In this document: positions 1 through 7,834 of the stretch, piece after piece
Position numbering within the stretch: position 1 is the first letter of the stretch
Layout: every line of letters begins with the position of its first letter
DNA from: JAVBKA01 sp031546715
GTDB taxonomy: Bacteria; Bacillota; Clostridia; Oscillospirales; UBA929
Assembly: GCA_031546715.1 (NCBI GenBank)
Contig: JAVBKA010000242.1
Location: 1 to 17,854 of the forward strand
Reading direction: 5' to 3'
Length of the DNA: 17,854 nt
Translations under genes and position numbers: made by a program
Notes under the pieces: generated by a model
Told to the model about the DNA's origin: nothing
What the model saw: the letters and a program-made list of their open reading frames with translations, nothing else
Databases searched by the model: none

Positions 1-51
1 GTAGCTGTTACTGTTTTGTAACTATATTTAACTAATCTGACACTATGTAAA

Positions 52-74
52 GTATGGTCTGTTTTGAACCATAC
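52..74. repeat. Short inverted repeat upstream of the M23 peptidase
   Basis: GTATGGT (52-58) and ACCATAC (68-74) form a perfect 7-base inverted repeat around a 9-base spacer. It lies 27 bases before the preferred start codon at 102. It could be an operator or a leader hairpin. I found no convincing -35/-10 pair in bases 1-50, so which of these it is cannot be decided. Confidence 0.45.
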
Positions 75-101
75 AAACCGTTGTATGCAAGGTGGGAAAT
101 A

Positions 102-1778
102 ATGCTCGAAAGTTTTTCTTCAAAATCTCATAAAAAAGTAATGAAAAGTAGATATGCTATAAGAAAGAGTTCAGGCAGAGTGTCACGAAGATACCTGACT
201 GCTTACCGTAGAGCGCAAAATGCTAAACAGTTTCGCGCATTTTCTAGCCGCGTTTCTGCTGTAACTACTGTTATTGTGCACTTTTTTATACTTATTTCAG
301 GGGCTTTAGCCAGTTTTGCAGATGTAGTGCTGCAAACTACCGTTGTAATCGGCAAAAAAATCGGCAATTCCACGGAAGGCTTGATAACAAAGACAAAAAG
401 CTTACCAGTTTTTCAGAGAATGTCTTATAGCTCACGTCACAAAAGAGTGACTATTGCGCTGGGCTTTGCTGGCGTTTCTATTGCGATTTTTTCGTTGGTT
501 TTCTACAGGGTGGGTCTTGAGGTAACCTTTAAAGGCGAATCCATCGGCTTTGTCAGTACACAATCTGAGTTTTTAGACGCTGTTGAAAGTGCTTCTGCAA
601 GAGTTAGTACCATTATTAACAAGCCCTTTGTTTTTAGACCAGATGTGCGGTACAATTTCAAACTGGTTCAAAAAGCAATGATTTTCAACAAAACGGAAGC
701 TGAAAACAGCATTATTCAGCTTATTGATGTCGTTAAACCATTGTTCGTGCTTTCTGTCAACGGAGCAGAGATTGCGGCATGTGAAAAAAGCTCGGACATA
801 CAAAGTGTTATGGACAATATTTTAGCGGAATATCCTCTGCAATCTGATTTTGACAGCGTGGAATTTAACGAGGACATCCAAATAACCTATAAAATGTATG
901 ACGCATCTCTTGAGATATCCAAAACTGAGCTTGCGGAGCTTTTGACGCAGGAAGTCAGTCCAGAAACTTATGTAAATGTTGCAGAGGACGACACTATTGA
1001 AACCATTGCTCAAAACAACGGCATTTCTGCTGACGCTCTTATCTCTTTAAATCCTCTGGTTAAGGACGTAAGCACAGTTGAAAAGGTGCGTGTTAGAAAC
1101 TCCGTTCCGTTTTTGTCCATAGCAAAAACCCAACGTGTTACTTATACGGAAGTCATTCCTTTTGAAACTGAGACTGTTCCTGACTCCTCCTTGTTTGAAG
1201 ATGAAAAGGAAGTAGTGACAGAAGGCAAGAACGGAATCGCTTATCTGACTGCCAACATTAAATATGTCGATGAGAAAGTCGTTTCAACTGATGTTCTAAG
1301 CTCTGTTGTTCTGGAACAATCTGTGACAGAGGTCGCTAATATAGGCACAAAGGCGAGAAAAACCACGGGGTCATATGTGCATCCCTTTGCTAAAGGAAAA
1401 ATCAGCTCAAATTACGGAAAACGTAACTTTACGGGCTCTTGGGAAACTCACGCAGGAATCGACTTTGCAGGACCTTACGGCAGTGAAATTGTCGCCGCTG
1501 ACGGTGGCGAAGTCATTATCGCAGACTATAAAGGCACACTGGGTAATGTAGTATTTATTCAGCACTCGAAGAACTTAGTCACTATTTACGGACACTGCAG
1601 CAAACTATTGGTGAAGCCTGGTCAAATAGTCGGCAAGGGTGAAGTCATTGCGCTTGTTGGCTCGACAGGGCGTTCCACAGGTAACCATCTGCACTTTGAG
1701 GTTAGAATTAATGGAACTTCTGTAAATCCGTTGCCTTATGCAAATAATACGGTGAGTAAGAACAGTGCCGACAAATAG
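102..1778 (+). CDS. Membrane-anchored M23 family metallopeptidase with LysM and G5 domains
   Basis: This is a probable zinc endopeptidase of the lysostaphin/M23 type, acting on peptidoglycan cross-links outside the membrane. Numbering from the start at 102 (558 residues), there is a strongly basic N-terminus of about 50 residues. Two hydrophobic stretches follow (about 53-72 and 116-136), then a LysM-like segment (about 290-330), a G5-like segment (about 335-420) and a C-terminal M23 domain. The M23 metal and catalytic residues are present: H450-x3-D454, YGH with H498, and HLHFE with H529 and H531. An in-frame ATG at 54 exists, but the ATG at 102 has AAGGTGGG just upstream at correct spacing, and the inverted repeat at 52-74 would otherwise be coding. 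The gene stands alone and ends at a bidirectional terminator. LysM-G5-M23 proteins are common in Clostridia; a role in growth or sporulation cannot be assigned. Confidence 0.85.
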   Translation: MLESFSSKSHKKVMKSRYAIRKSSGRVSRRYLTAYRRAQNAKQFRAFSSRVSAVTTVIVHFFILISGALASFADVVLQTTVVIGKKIGNSTEGLITKTKSLPVFQRMSYSSRHKRVTIALGFAGVSIAIFSLVFYRVGLEVTFKGESIGFVSTQSEFLDAVESASARVSTIINKPFVFRPDVRYNFKLVQKAMIFNKTEAENSIIQLIDVVKPLFVLSVNGAEIAACEKSSDIQSVMDNILAEYPLQSDFDSVEFNEDIQITYKMYDASLEISKTELAELLTQEVSPETYVNVAEDDTIETIAQNNGISADALISLNPLVKDVSTVEKVRVRNSVPFLSIAKTQRVTYTEVIPFETETVPDSSLFEDEKEVVTEGKNGIAYLTANIKYVDEKVVSTDVLSSVVLEQSVTEVANIGTKARKTTGSYVHPFAKGKISSNYGKRNFTGSWETHAGIDFAGPYGSEIVAADGGEVIIADYKGTLGNVVFIQHSKNLVTIYGHCSKLLVKPGQIVGKGEVIALVGSTGRSTGNHLHFEVRINGTSVNPLPYANNTVSKNSADK

Positions 1779-1783
1779 AACGT

Positions 1784-1828
1784 ATAAAAGACAAGCCCCT
1801 CGGCATTGCCGAGGGGCTTATCTTTTAT
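1784..1828. terminator. Bidirectional intrinsic terminator
   Basis: A perfect 12-bp stem (AAGCCCCTCGGC at 1793-1804, GCCGAGGGGCTT at 1808-1819) has a 3-base loop. Beyond one mismatch it is extended by ATAAAAGA (1784-1791) and TCTTTTAT (1821-1828), which give U-rich tails in both directions. It sits between the convergent M23 peptidase and SPFH genes and includes the stop codon of the SPFH gene. Confidence 0.9.
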
Positions 1829-2766
1829 AGCTTAGCTCCGCATTCTGGGCAGAACTTGGAACTTTCACCTAGCTTGCTTCCGCACTGACTGCAAAACTTT
1901 GCACCCTTTGAAACTGATTCGTTGGAATTGATAATATCCTTTGCCATTTGCATTCCCATCATCATGCCTGCCATGCTTGAAGCAGTTCCCGCGGCACTGC
2001 TATCTCCACCCTTGCCGCTGGCGATAGCGTCTGCCATTGCGACTTTTTGGAATCTGTCCACATCGCCGACCATTTGATAAGAGGCGGCTTGGTTGATTTT
2101 CTTTTGAATCTCTTCGGGGTAACTAAAGCTTGAAACTGAAAAAGATGTTACGGATAATCCGAGGGAACAAAAGTCCATGTCAAGCTCGGTTTTAATTCCT
2201 GCCGCAATTTCTCGCGCATTTGACTGCAAATTAAAAACATCTTTGCCCTCACGGGAAATCCACTTCATAAGCAGACTGTCCAGCATGGACATTAAACGAG
2301 CTAGAATATCCTGCGTTGTAAACTGCTCTCTAACACCTGCAACCTTGTCAATTAACGTCATCGCCTCAGAAACCTTGACGGTAAACGTGCCGAAGGAACG
2401 AATAGGCAAGCCACCGGGCAAACCGTCTGCCTTAATGAGCACTGGATTTTTCGTACCCCAGTTAATAAGGAACTCTTTAGTGTTTATAAAAACCACTTCG
2501 GCGCGGAGACCGCTGTTAAAGCCAAACTTAAAGCCCTTAAGGGTGCTTAAAAATGGCAAGATATCGCTTTCTAGCTCAAAATTACCCTCATCGGTAAAAA
2601 CGCCCTCAACTCTGCCGTTATATAAAAATACTGCGTCTTGACCTGGTCGGATGACAAGTCTGGAGCTTTTTTTCAGCTCTTGGTTGTTCCATTTCCAAAA
2701 AATCACATCGTCGTCGGTTTCATTCCACTCAACAACGTTAGCAAACTGGCTTTGAAATATTGCCAT
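1825..2766 (-). CDS. SPFH (Band 7) domain protein with C-terminal zinc ribbon, YdjI-like
   Basis: The 313-residue protein matches the SPFH-domain family often annotated as virion core protein-like, which includes Bacillus subtilis YdjI. The SPFH region covers roughly residues 20-230. A Met/Gly/Ala-rich linker (about 255-275) leads to a C-terminal zinc ribbon with C292-x2-C295 and C306-x2-C309. No transmembrane segment is evident. The ATG at 2766 has GAGGTG a few bases upstream. It lies 19 bases downstream of pspA on the same strand and is surely co-transcribed with it. In B. subtilis, YdjI works with YdjG/YdjH to bring PspA to the membrane; that is known family biology, and the same role here is inferred. 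No YdjG or YdjH gene is present between or beside the pair. Confidence 0.85.
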   Translation of the reverse strand: MAIFQSQFANVVEWNETDDDVIFWKWNNQELKKSSRLVIRPGQDAVFLYNGRVEGVFTDEGNFELESDILPFLSTLKGFKFGFNSGLRAEVVFINTKEFLINWGTKNPVLIKADGLPGGLPIRSFGTFTVKVSEAMTLIDKVAGVREQFTTQDILARLMSMLDSLLMKWISREGKDVFNLQSNAREIAAGIKTELDMDFCSLGLSVTSFSVSSFSYPEEIQKKINQAASYQMVGDVDRFQKVAMADAIASGKGGDSSAAGTASSMAGMMMGMQMAKDIINSNESVSKGAKFCSQCGSKLGESSKFCPECGAKL

Positions 2767-2785
2767 AAAGGCACCTCGCTTAAAA

Positions 2786-3457
2786 TTATTTGCCTAGACT
2801 TGCCTTTAACGCTGCAAGCTCGTCATCAATCTGGACAGGGTCTGCGTCATATTTTTTCTTTAGGTCGCCTAAAGAGTCTTTGTTGGAATTAAGCTCGGCC
2901 ATAGCATTTGCTTTGTCAAGCATTTTGTTGGCATTGTCCTCAAGGCGGTCGATGGCTGAAATATTTGATTCAGCACTGCCGATGGAGCTTTCCATTTTAT
3001 TAATGCGCTCCTGAGTTTTTGCAACAGAAACCTTTGCCTTAATGGAATCCCTCTTGCTGTTCAGCTCCATAAGTTGCTCGTTCAGCCTGTCATGCATTTG
3101 ACGCATTTTTGCCGCATTCAGGGAGGCAAGGTCGTATGCCTGTTTCAGTGAAACGTGCTTCTCGGCAAGAGTTGCTTTTTTGTTTAGGAAGGAACGTGCG
3201 TCCTCGTCATTGCCTGCGAGGACTGCTTTTTGAGCATAACCCTGAATTTTGTCAATTTCGGCAGCGTTTTCATCCAAAGCGCGCTTTGCACGAGTCTCTT
3301 CAGCCATAATTGCGGCTGTTTCGGCTTTAACCTTGCCTAAGTCGTCATTAAGGTTTCTAATATACTGGTCAACCATTTTTGCAGGGTCCTCAGCTTTATC
3401 CAAAAGAGCGTTGATGTTGCTGGACATAATGTCTTTAAATCTTGTTAATATACCCAT
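2786..3457 (-). CDS. pspA: PspA/IM30 family envelope-stress protein
   Basis: This 223-residue protein starts MGILTRFKDIMSSNINALLD, the typical N-terminal helix of PspA/IM30 proteins, and is almost entirely helical and charged, as expected for this ESCRT-III-like coiled-coil family. Such proteins bind and stabilise stressed membranes. The reading frame extends two codons further to a TTG at 3463, but GGAGGT lies only 2 bases before that TTG and 8 bases before the ATG at 3457, so the ATG is chosen. It is first in a two-gene unit with the SPFH/zinc-ribbon gene and has its own probable sigma-A promoter at 3488-3516. The closest functional analogue is B. subtilis ydjF (pspA). Confidence 0.92.
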   Translation of the reverse strand: MGILTRFKDIMSSNINALLDKAEDPAKMVDQYIRNLNDDLGKVKAETAAIMAEETRAKRALDENAAEIDKIQGYAQKAVLAGNDEDARSFLNKKATLAEKHVSLKQAYDLASLNAAKMRQMHDRLNEQLMELNSKRDSIKAKVSVAKTQERINKMESSIGSAESNISAIDRLEDNANKMLDKANAMAELNSNKDSLGDLKKKYDADPVQIDDELAALKASLGK

Positions 3458-3487
3458 TAGCAAATACCTCCAAAAATTGATAGTTAC

Positions 3488-3516
3488 ATAATATCATAGA
3501 CTATTTATAAATGCAA
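3488..3516 (-). promoter_or_regulatory. Probable sigma-A promoter for pspA-SPFH
   Basis: Read on the minus strand: TTGCAT (-35, 3511-3516), a 17-base spacer, then TATTAT (-10, 3488-3493). Transcription would start near 3481, leaving a leader of about 24 bases with the GGAGGT ribosome-binding site. No terminator is visible between lplA and this promoter, so read-through from lplA is also possible. Confidence 0.6.
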
Positions 3517-3541
3517 ATTAACAAGCTGTGAATAAGTTGCG

Positions 3542-4516
3542 CTAAAACAGCGTATTAAGCACCTGGTGACGGTCAAAACCGATAAAAAACGTCTTTATGG
3601 CTTCATCTGTCAAAACCTCGGCAACCTGTTCATAGGTATGGGGCACGCCTGACATTTTCGCCTCAAGTATTGAGATATCTGCTGCGGAAAAGAAGTCTCC
3701 CTTGAAGCTGCATGTTTTGATTATGCCCTTATCGGCAAAGAGCTGAACCTCTATAATGCCGCCGGTGGTTTTAATGCTGTTTTTAAAGTTATACTCCTGA
3801 TTTGTGCCGTAATTCCATGCTTCTAAGTCATAACGCTCAGCTTTGAGACTCTGTATTGCGAGAATATCTTCGTCAGACGGAGAAAAAGGAGAGCTGTCTT
3901 GAAAAATCTCAAACATTTTTAAGTAAAGAGCATTGAAAAAGTCGTCAGCCGATGGCGCATTTTCAAGCTTTTCTGAAATATTCATCACTCTTGAGGAAAC
4001 AGACGAAATTGCACGACCCTCATACTTTTTTTCGTTTACCCGAAGTGCGCCCGCTAGTCTTGAAAGGTCGGCGTTATACAAAAGTGTGCCATGGTGCAGA
4101 ATACGACCGTTTTTGAGAGTTTGAGCTGCGCCGGAGATTTTGCGACCGTCAACGGTTATGTCGTTGCGCCCGCTAAGCTCGGCGTTTATGCCGAAGACGG
4201 ACAGTGCGCTGATTATGGGCGCAGAAAACCGTGCAAAGTCAATTGGTCCGCTGTAGTTGGCGATGTAGGAGTAATTAATGTTGCCAACATCGTGAAAAAC
4301 TGCGCCGCCGCCTGTGGTTCTGCGGATAACCGTGATGTTGTTGCGTTTTACGAAGTCAAGGTCAATTTCAGCATACGTGTTTTGATGTCTGCCGACTATG
4401 ACGGCGGAGGCATTGCGCCAAAGCATAAAAATGTCTGCACTTGCGGAAGAAAATAGGTATTCCTCACATGCCAGATTCCACGCGGGGTTGTGACTGTCGT
4501 GTTTGTAAATAAACAT
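3542..4516 (-). CDS. lplA: Lipoate-protein ligase A
   Basis: It activates free lipoate with ATP and attaches it to a lysine of target proteins such as GcvH or the E2 subunits of 2-oxoacid dehydrogenases. The 324-residue protein has the family signature RRTTGGGAVFHD at 65-76, the segment GRKISGAAQ with the conserved K126, and HHGTLLY at 141-147. The C-terminal portion (about 235-324) fits the small accessory domain of LplA. The ATG at 4516 has GGAG 7 bases upstream, inside the end of the DUF4364 gene; one base separates the two reading frames, so translation is probably coupled. No lipoylated enzyme gene is in the window, and the ferredoxin-dependent oxidoreductase further on does not use lipoate. 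Confidence 0.93.
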   Translation of the reverse strand: MFIYKHDSHNPAWNLACEEYLFSSASADIFMLWRNASAVIVGRHQNTYAEIDLDFVKRNNITVIRRTTGGGAVFHDVGNINYSYIANYSGPIDFARFSAPIISALSVFGINAELSGRNDITVDGRKISGAAQTLKNGRILHHGTLLYNADLSRLAGALRVNEKKYEGRAISSVSSRVMNISEKLENAPSADDFFNALYLKMFEIFQDSSPFSPSDEDILAIQSLKAERYDLEAWNYGTNQEYNFKNSIKTTGGIIEVQLFADKGIIKTCSFKGDFFSAADISILEAKMSGVPHTYEQVAEVLTDEAIKTFFIGFDRHQVLNTLF

Positions 4517-4517
4517 G

Positions 4518-5039
4518 TTATTTCTCCATAGTTATAGTTTTTATGATTTCAGTGTACATTTTCTCGGCGTGTTTCCTATAATCAGCGGCAATTTTTTGGG
4601 CTAAATCCTCCGTGGCTGCGTAAAGCTCCAGCTTCATCATTGAATACTGACTATCGTTGAAAAATAGGTTGACGTAGTAGCCGTTAAGCTTGCGTTCAAC
4701 AGTCGCTTTAATACAGTTATCCCGTTTAACACGCTCGATTATTGGCTTTTTGTACTCTGTAACGGCATCTCTCAGCGATATGGGAAGCCCTCGGTACACA
4801 TCTTGAGATTGGTCAGCACCCTTTTGTGTTATGCGGTAGTGGTTGTCCCGCTCAATAAGGTGACCAGATTCAACCATTTCAACCAGGCATTCGGAAAAAA
4901 TAAAATAGTCAGCGTTATCATCGAGTAGGGCTAAACTATTTAGCTCTTCAAAGGTGACCTCACCGTTAATGTCGTACAAAATAAATAAAATCAGAAACTT
5001 AGTCTCCAGTTTTTTGCCGTTAAAACCGTATCTAGCCAT
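4518..5039 (-). CDS. DUF4364 family winged-helix protein
   Basis: This 173-residue protein matches the clostridial DUF4364 family: the N-terminus MARYGF, then an N-terminal winged-helix-like half (about 10-75) ending in YRITQKG, and a C-terminal alpha/beta half. The fold suggests a DNA-binding regulator, but no function is established and no ligand can be named. The start has AAGGAG 6 bases before the ATG. It is the first gene of a unit with lplA, is driven by a strong promoter, and has a 10-base palindrome near its transcription start, which would suit autoregulation. That last point is inference. Confidence 0.85.
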   Translation of the reverse strand: MARYGFNGKKLETKFLILFILYDINGEVTFEELNSLALLDDNADYFIFSECLVEMVESGHLIERDNHYRITQKGADQSQDVYRGLPISLRDAVTEYKKPIIERVKRDNCIKATVERKLNGYYVNLFFNDSQYSMMKLELYAATEDLAQKIAADYRKHAEKMYTEIIKTITMEK

Positions 5040-5064
5040 ATGTATCTCCTTCGTAAATCAAAGT

Positions 5065-5074
5065 GCAGTACTGC
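5065..5074. promoter_or_regulatory. Palindrome near the DUF4364 transcription start, candidate operator
   Basis: GCAGTACTGC is a perfect 10-base palindrome, with further AAA/TTT symmetry at 5060-5062 and 5077-5079. It falls at about +2 to +11 of the transcript predicted for the DUF4364-lplA promoter, where a bound protein would block initiation or early elongation. Confidence 0.4.
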
Positions 5075-5082
5075 CTTTTGCA

Positions 5083-5111
5083 ATTATAACTCCATATTGC
5101 GTTTTTTACAA
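5083..5111 (-). promoter_or_regulatory. Sigma-A promoter for DUF4364-lplA
   Basis: Read on the minus strand: TTGTAA (-35, 5106-5111), a 17-base spacer, and a perfect TATAAT (-10, 5083-5088). The predicted start is near 5076, about 37 bases before the DUF4364 start codon. It interleaves with the valS promoter on the other strand. Confidence 0.75.
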
Positions 5112-5125
5112 GCCTGTGCTATACT
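5097..5125 (+). promoter_or_regulatory. Sigma-A promoter for valS-folC
   Basis: TTGCGT (-35, 5097-5102), a 17-base spacer and TATACT (-10, 5120-5125) predict a start near 5132 and a leader of about 75 bases. Its -35 lies inside the spacer of the minus-strand promoter, and the minus-strand -35 lies inside its spacer. Confidence 0.7.
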
Positions 5126-5146
5126 TTCAGAATCATTACATGAAAA

Positions 5147-5173
5147 CCCTTGGAATTACCGTGAGTTCAAGGG
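5147..5173 (+). other. Small hairpin in the valS leader
   Basis: CCCTTG (5147-5152) pairs with CAAGGG (5168-5173); AA/TT pairs continue the stem past a bulged G. A run of six T begins 9 bases later (5183-5188), too far for a classical terminator. The leader is too short for a T-box and I see no T-box core sequence. Confidence 0.35.
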
Positions 5174-5206
5174 CGTACAAAATTTTTTACGTTAGGGGCG
5201 GAGTAA

Positions 5207-7834
5207 ATGCCAAAAGAATTATCAAAAACTTATGAGCCGAAGAGCGTTGAGCCGAAAATTTATTCCATGTGGGAGTCGGGGAATCACTTTCATGCGGTAG
5301 TAGATAAAAAGAAAAAGCCTTTTTCTATTGTAATACCTCCTCCGAACGTTACAGGGCAGCTCCACCTAGGACATGCCTTTGATAACACCTTGCAGGACAT
5401 TGCCACGCGTTTTAAACGTATGCAAGGCTACTCTGCCTGCTGGGTTCCAGGTACTGACCATGCAGGAATTGCAACACAGATAAAGGTCGAGGAGATGCTG
5501 CGCAAGGAAGAGGGGATTACCCGTCACGACCTAGGACGTGAAAAGTTTCTTGAGCGAGTTTGGGACTGGAAAAACAAATATGGGAACAGAATTATCCAAC
5601 AGCTAAAGGTTCTGGGTTCTTCCTGCGATTGGGAACGCGAACGCTTTACCATGGACGAAGGCTGCTCCCGTGCCGTTCGTGAAACCTTTGTTAAGCTTTA
5701 TAACAAGGGGCTTATTTATAAAGGCTCCAGAATAATTCACTGGTGTCCAAGCTGTACCACCGCTTTGTCGGACGCTGAGGTTGAGTACGAAGAAAAGGAA
5801 GGCAAGCTCTGGCACATAAAATATCCGCTGTCAGATGGAAGCGGCTTCTTAACCGTCGCCACCACACGCCCTGAAACTATGCTGGGTGACACTGCCGTTG
5901 CCGTAAACCCTGACGATGAACGTTATAAAGAGTATATCGGCAAAACGCTGACGCTGCCGCTTATGAATCGTGAAATACCCATTGTTGCAGATGATTACGT
6001 GGAAAAAGAATTTGGCACAGGCTGTGTGAAAATCACCCCAAGCCATGACCCTAACGATTTTGAACTTGCGTCCCGTCATAACTTGCCGCATATTTTAGTG
6101 CTTGACGAAAAAGCAAGAATTAATGAAAACGGCGGACGGTATAAGGGTCTTACCCGTGAGGAGGCCCGCAAAGCGGTGCTTGCAGACTTAGAGCTGCAAG
6201 GCTTACTGCAATATACCACGCCACACCCCCATAATGTCGGAATTTGCTACCGTTGCTCAACGATTGTTGAGCCTATTGACAGTGCCCAGTGGTTTGTAAA
6301 GATGAAGCCCCTTGCTGAGCCTGCAATGGAGGTTGTTAAGGACGGTCGCATGACCTTTGTTCCCGACCGATTTACTAAGATTTATATGAATTGGATGGAA
6401 AATGTCCGTGATTGGTGCATTTCCCGTCAACTTTGGTGGGGTCACCGCATTCCCGCATGGTACTGTAGCTGCGGTCATGTCACTGTTTCCATGGAAGACG
6501 CAACTCAATGTGCAAAATGTGGCAGCACTGACATCAAGCAGGACGAAGATGTGCTGGATACTTGGTTTTCCTCCGCACTTTGGCCATTCTCGGTGTTTGG
6601 TTGGCCTGATATGACAGAAGACCTTAAGTATTTCTACCCAACCAGCGTGGTTACTCCGGGGTATGAGATTATTTTCTTCTGGGTTGCCCGCATGATTTTC
6701 TCCGGCTTGGAGCATATGGGCGACGTACCCTTCCGTACTGCGCTGATGCACGGTATTGTTCGTGATGACCAAGGCAGAAAGATGTCAAAATCCTTGGGTA
6801 ACGGAATTGACCCCATAGATGTCATTGACACTTACGGTGCTGACGCACTTAGGCTTGCAATGATTTCCGGCGTTTCTCCTGGTAATGACATGCGCTTCCG
6901 TGCTGAACGCTGTGAGGGAATGCGCAATTTCTGTAATAAGATTTGGAATGCTTCACGCTTTGTTTTAATGAACTCCCACTCAGAAACTTGGGGACTGCCC
7001 GAAAGCCTAGACTTACCTGACATGTGGATTCTGACAAAGCTTAACCGTCTGATACCAGATGTTACCGAAAACATGGAAAAGTACGAGTACGGTATCGCAA
7101 GCCAAAAGATTTACGACTTCCTTTGGAGCGACTTCTGCGATTGGTACATCGAGCTTACAAAGGCGAGACTTCAAGGAACAGATACCGAGGCGAAGGAAAC
7201 TGCCGAACAGGTACTGAGCTATGTGCTTACAACTGCCCTAAAGCTACTGCACCCCTTTATGCCGTTTATTACCGAAGAAATTTTCCAAAATATGCCCGAT
7301 GTTAAAGAGGGCGAAGTGCTGATGAAGCAGGAATGGCCTTTAGAAGAAAAGCGTCTTATTTTTGACGAAGAGGCGACTGCAATGGAAAGCGTTATGGACG
7401 TTATCCGCTCCGTGCGTTCACGCAGAGCTGAGATGAATGTGCCACCGTCTAAGAAAGCTAAGCTCTTTATAGTTTCCGAGAAAGAGGAAATTTACACTCG
7501 CGGTGATGCGTTCCTTAAGAAGTTAGCCTATGCTTCTGACATCGAGGTCTCCAAGGTAAGCCCCGAAAACTCCTCAACTATGGTGCAATGCGTCACAGAC
7601 AGCGCAACGGTATTCATGCCACTGGCCGAGCTTGTTGACCTTGGAGCAGAGAAGATTAAGCTCGAAAAAGAGCTTGCCAACGCTGAAAAAGACGCCGCAA
7701 TACTTGAAACAAAGCTTGCGAACTCAGCATTTGTTGATAAAGCACCTGCAAATGTTGTAGCTGCTGAAAGAGAAAAGCTTGTTAAGCTTGGTCAGCTTAT
7801 TGAAAAGTTGAAAGGCAGCATAGCTTCTATATGA
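5207..7834 (+). CDS. valS: Valine-tRNA ligase
   Basis: It charges tRNA-Val with valine in the cytoplasm and edits mischarged threonine. The 875-residue length is normal for bacterial ValRS. The class I signatures are present: PPPNVTGQLHLGH with HLGH at 53-56, and KMSKS at 525-529. The editing (CP1) domain lies between, with TTRPETMLGDTAV, and RQLWWGHRIPAWYC follows. Four cysteines in an insertion (C420, C422, C435, C438) could hold zinc. The anticodon-binding domain is C-terminal, and the last 65 or so residues form the charged coiled-coil arm typical of ValRS. AGGGG lies 8 bases before the ATG. It is first in an operon with folC, whose ATG overlaps its stop as ATGA. Confidence 0.98.
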   Translation: MPKELSKTYEPKSVEPKIYSMWESGNHFHAVVDKKKKPFSIVIPPPNVTGQLHLGHAFDNTLQDIATRFKRMQGYSACWVPGTDHAGIATQIKVEEMLRKEEGITRHDLGREKFLERVWDWKNKYGNRIIQQLKVLGSSCDWERERFTMDEGCSRAVRETFVKLYNKGLIYKGSRIIHWCPSCTTALSDAEVEYEEKEGKLWHIKYPLSDGSGFLTVATTRPETMLGDTAVAVNPDDERYKEYIGKTLTLPLMNREIPIVADDYVEKEFGTGCVKITPSHDPNDFELASRHNLPHILVLDEKARINENGGRYKGLTREEARKAVLADLELQGLLQYTTPHPHNVGICYRCSTIVEPIDSAQWFVKMKPLAEPAMEVVKDGRMTFVPDRFTKIYMNWMENVRDWCISRQLWWGHRIPAWYCSCGHVTVSMEDATQCAKCGSTDIKQDEDVLDTWFSSALWPFSVFGWPDMTEDLKYFYPTSVVTPGYEIIFFWVARMIFSGLEHMGDVPFRTALMHGIVRDDQGRKMSKSLGNGIDPIDVIDTYGADALRLAMISGVSPGNDMRFRAERCEGMRNFCNKIWNASRFVLMNSHSETWGLPESLDLPDMWILTKLNRLIPDVTENMEKYEYGIASQKIYDFLWSDFCDWYIELTKARLQGTDTEAKETAEQVLSYVLTTALKLLHPFMPFITEEIFQNMPDVKEGEVLMKQEWPLEEKRLIFDEEATAMESVMDVIRSVRSRRAEMNVPPSKKAKLFIVSEKEEIYTRGDAFLKKLAYASDIEVSKVSPENSSTMVQCVTDSATVFMPLAELVDLGAEKIKLEKELANAEKDAAILETKLANSAFVDKAPANVVAAEREKLVKLGQLIEKLKGSIASI

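Noticed and set aside
2177..2641. Open frame of 154 codons antisense to the SPFH gene
   Set aside because: It is opposite a well-supported SPFH gene, Ser/Pro/Leu-rich with no recognisable domain.
4091..4456. Open frame of 121 codons antisense to lplA
   Set aside because: It overlaps the conserved LplA motifs and its product looks like no known protein.
5147..5188. Attenuator upstream of valS
   Set aside because: The T-run begins 9 bases after the stem, too far for an ordinary intrinsic terminator; kept only as a leader hairpin.
6257..6772. Open frame of 171 codons antisense to valS
   Set aside because: It lies entirely opposite the conserved valS core, has no family motifs or ribosome-binding site, and is explained as a shadow of valS codon use. 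The other antisense frames in valS were rejected for the same reason.
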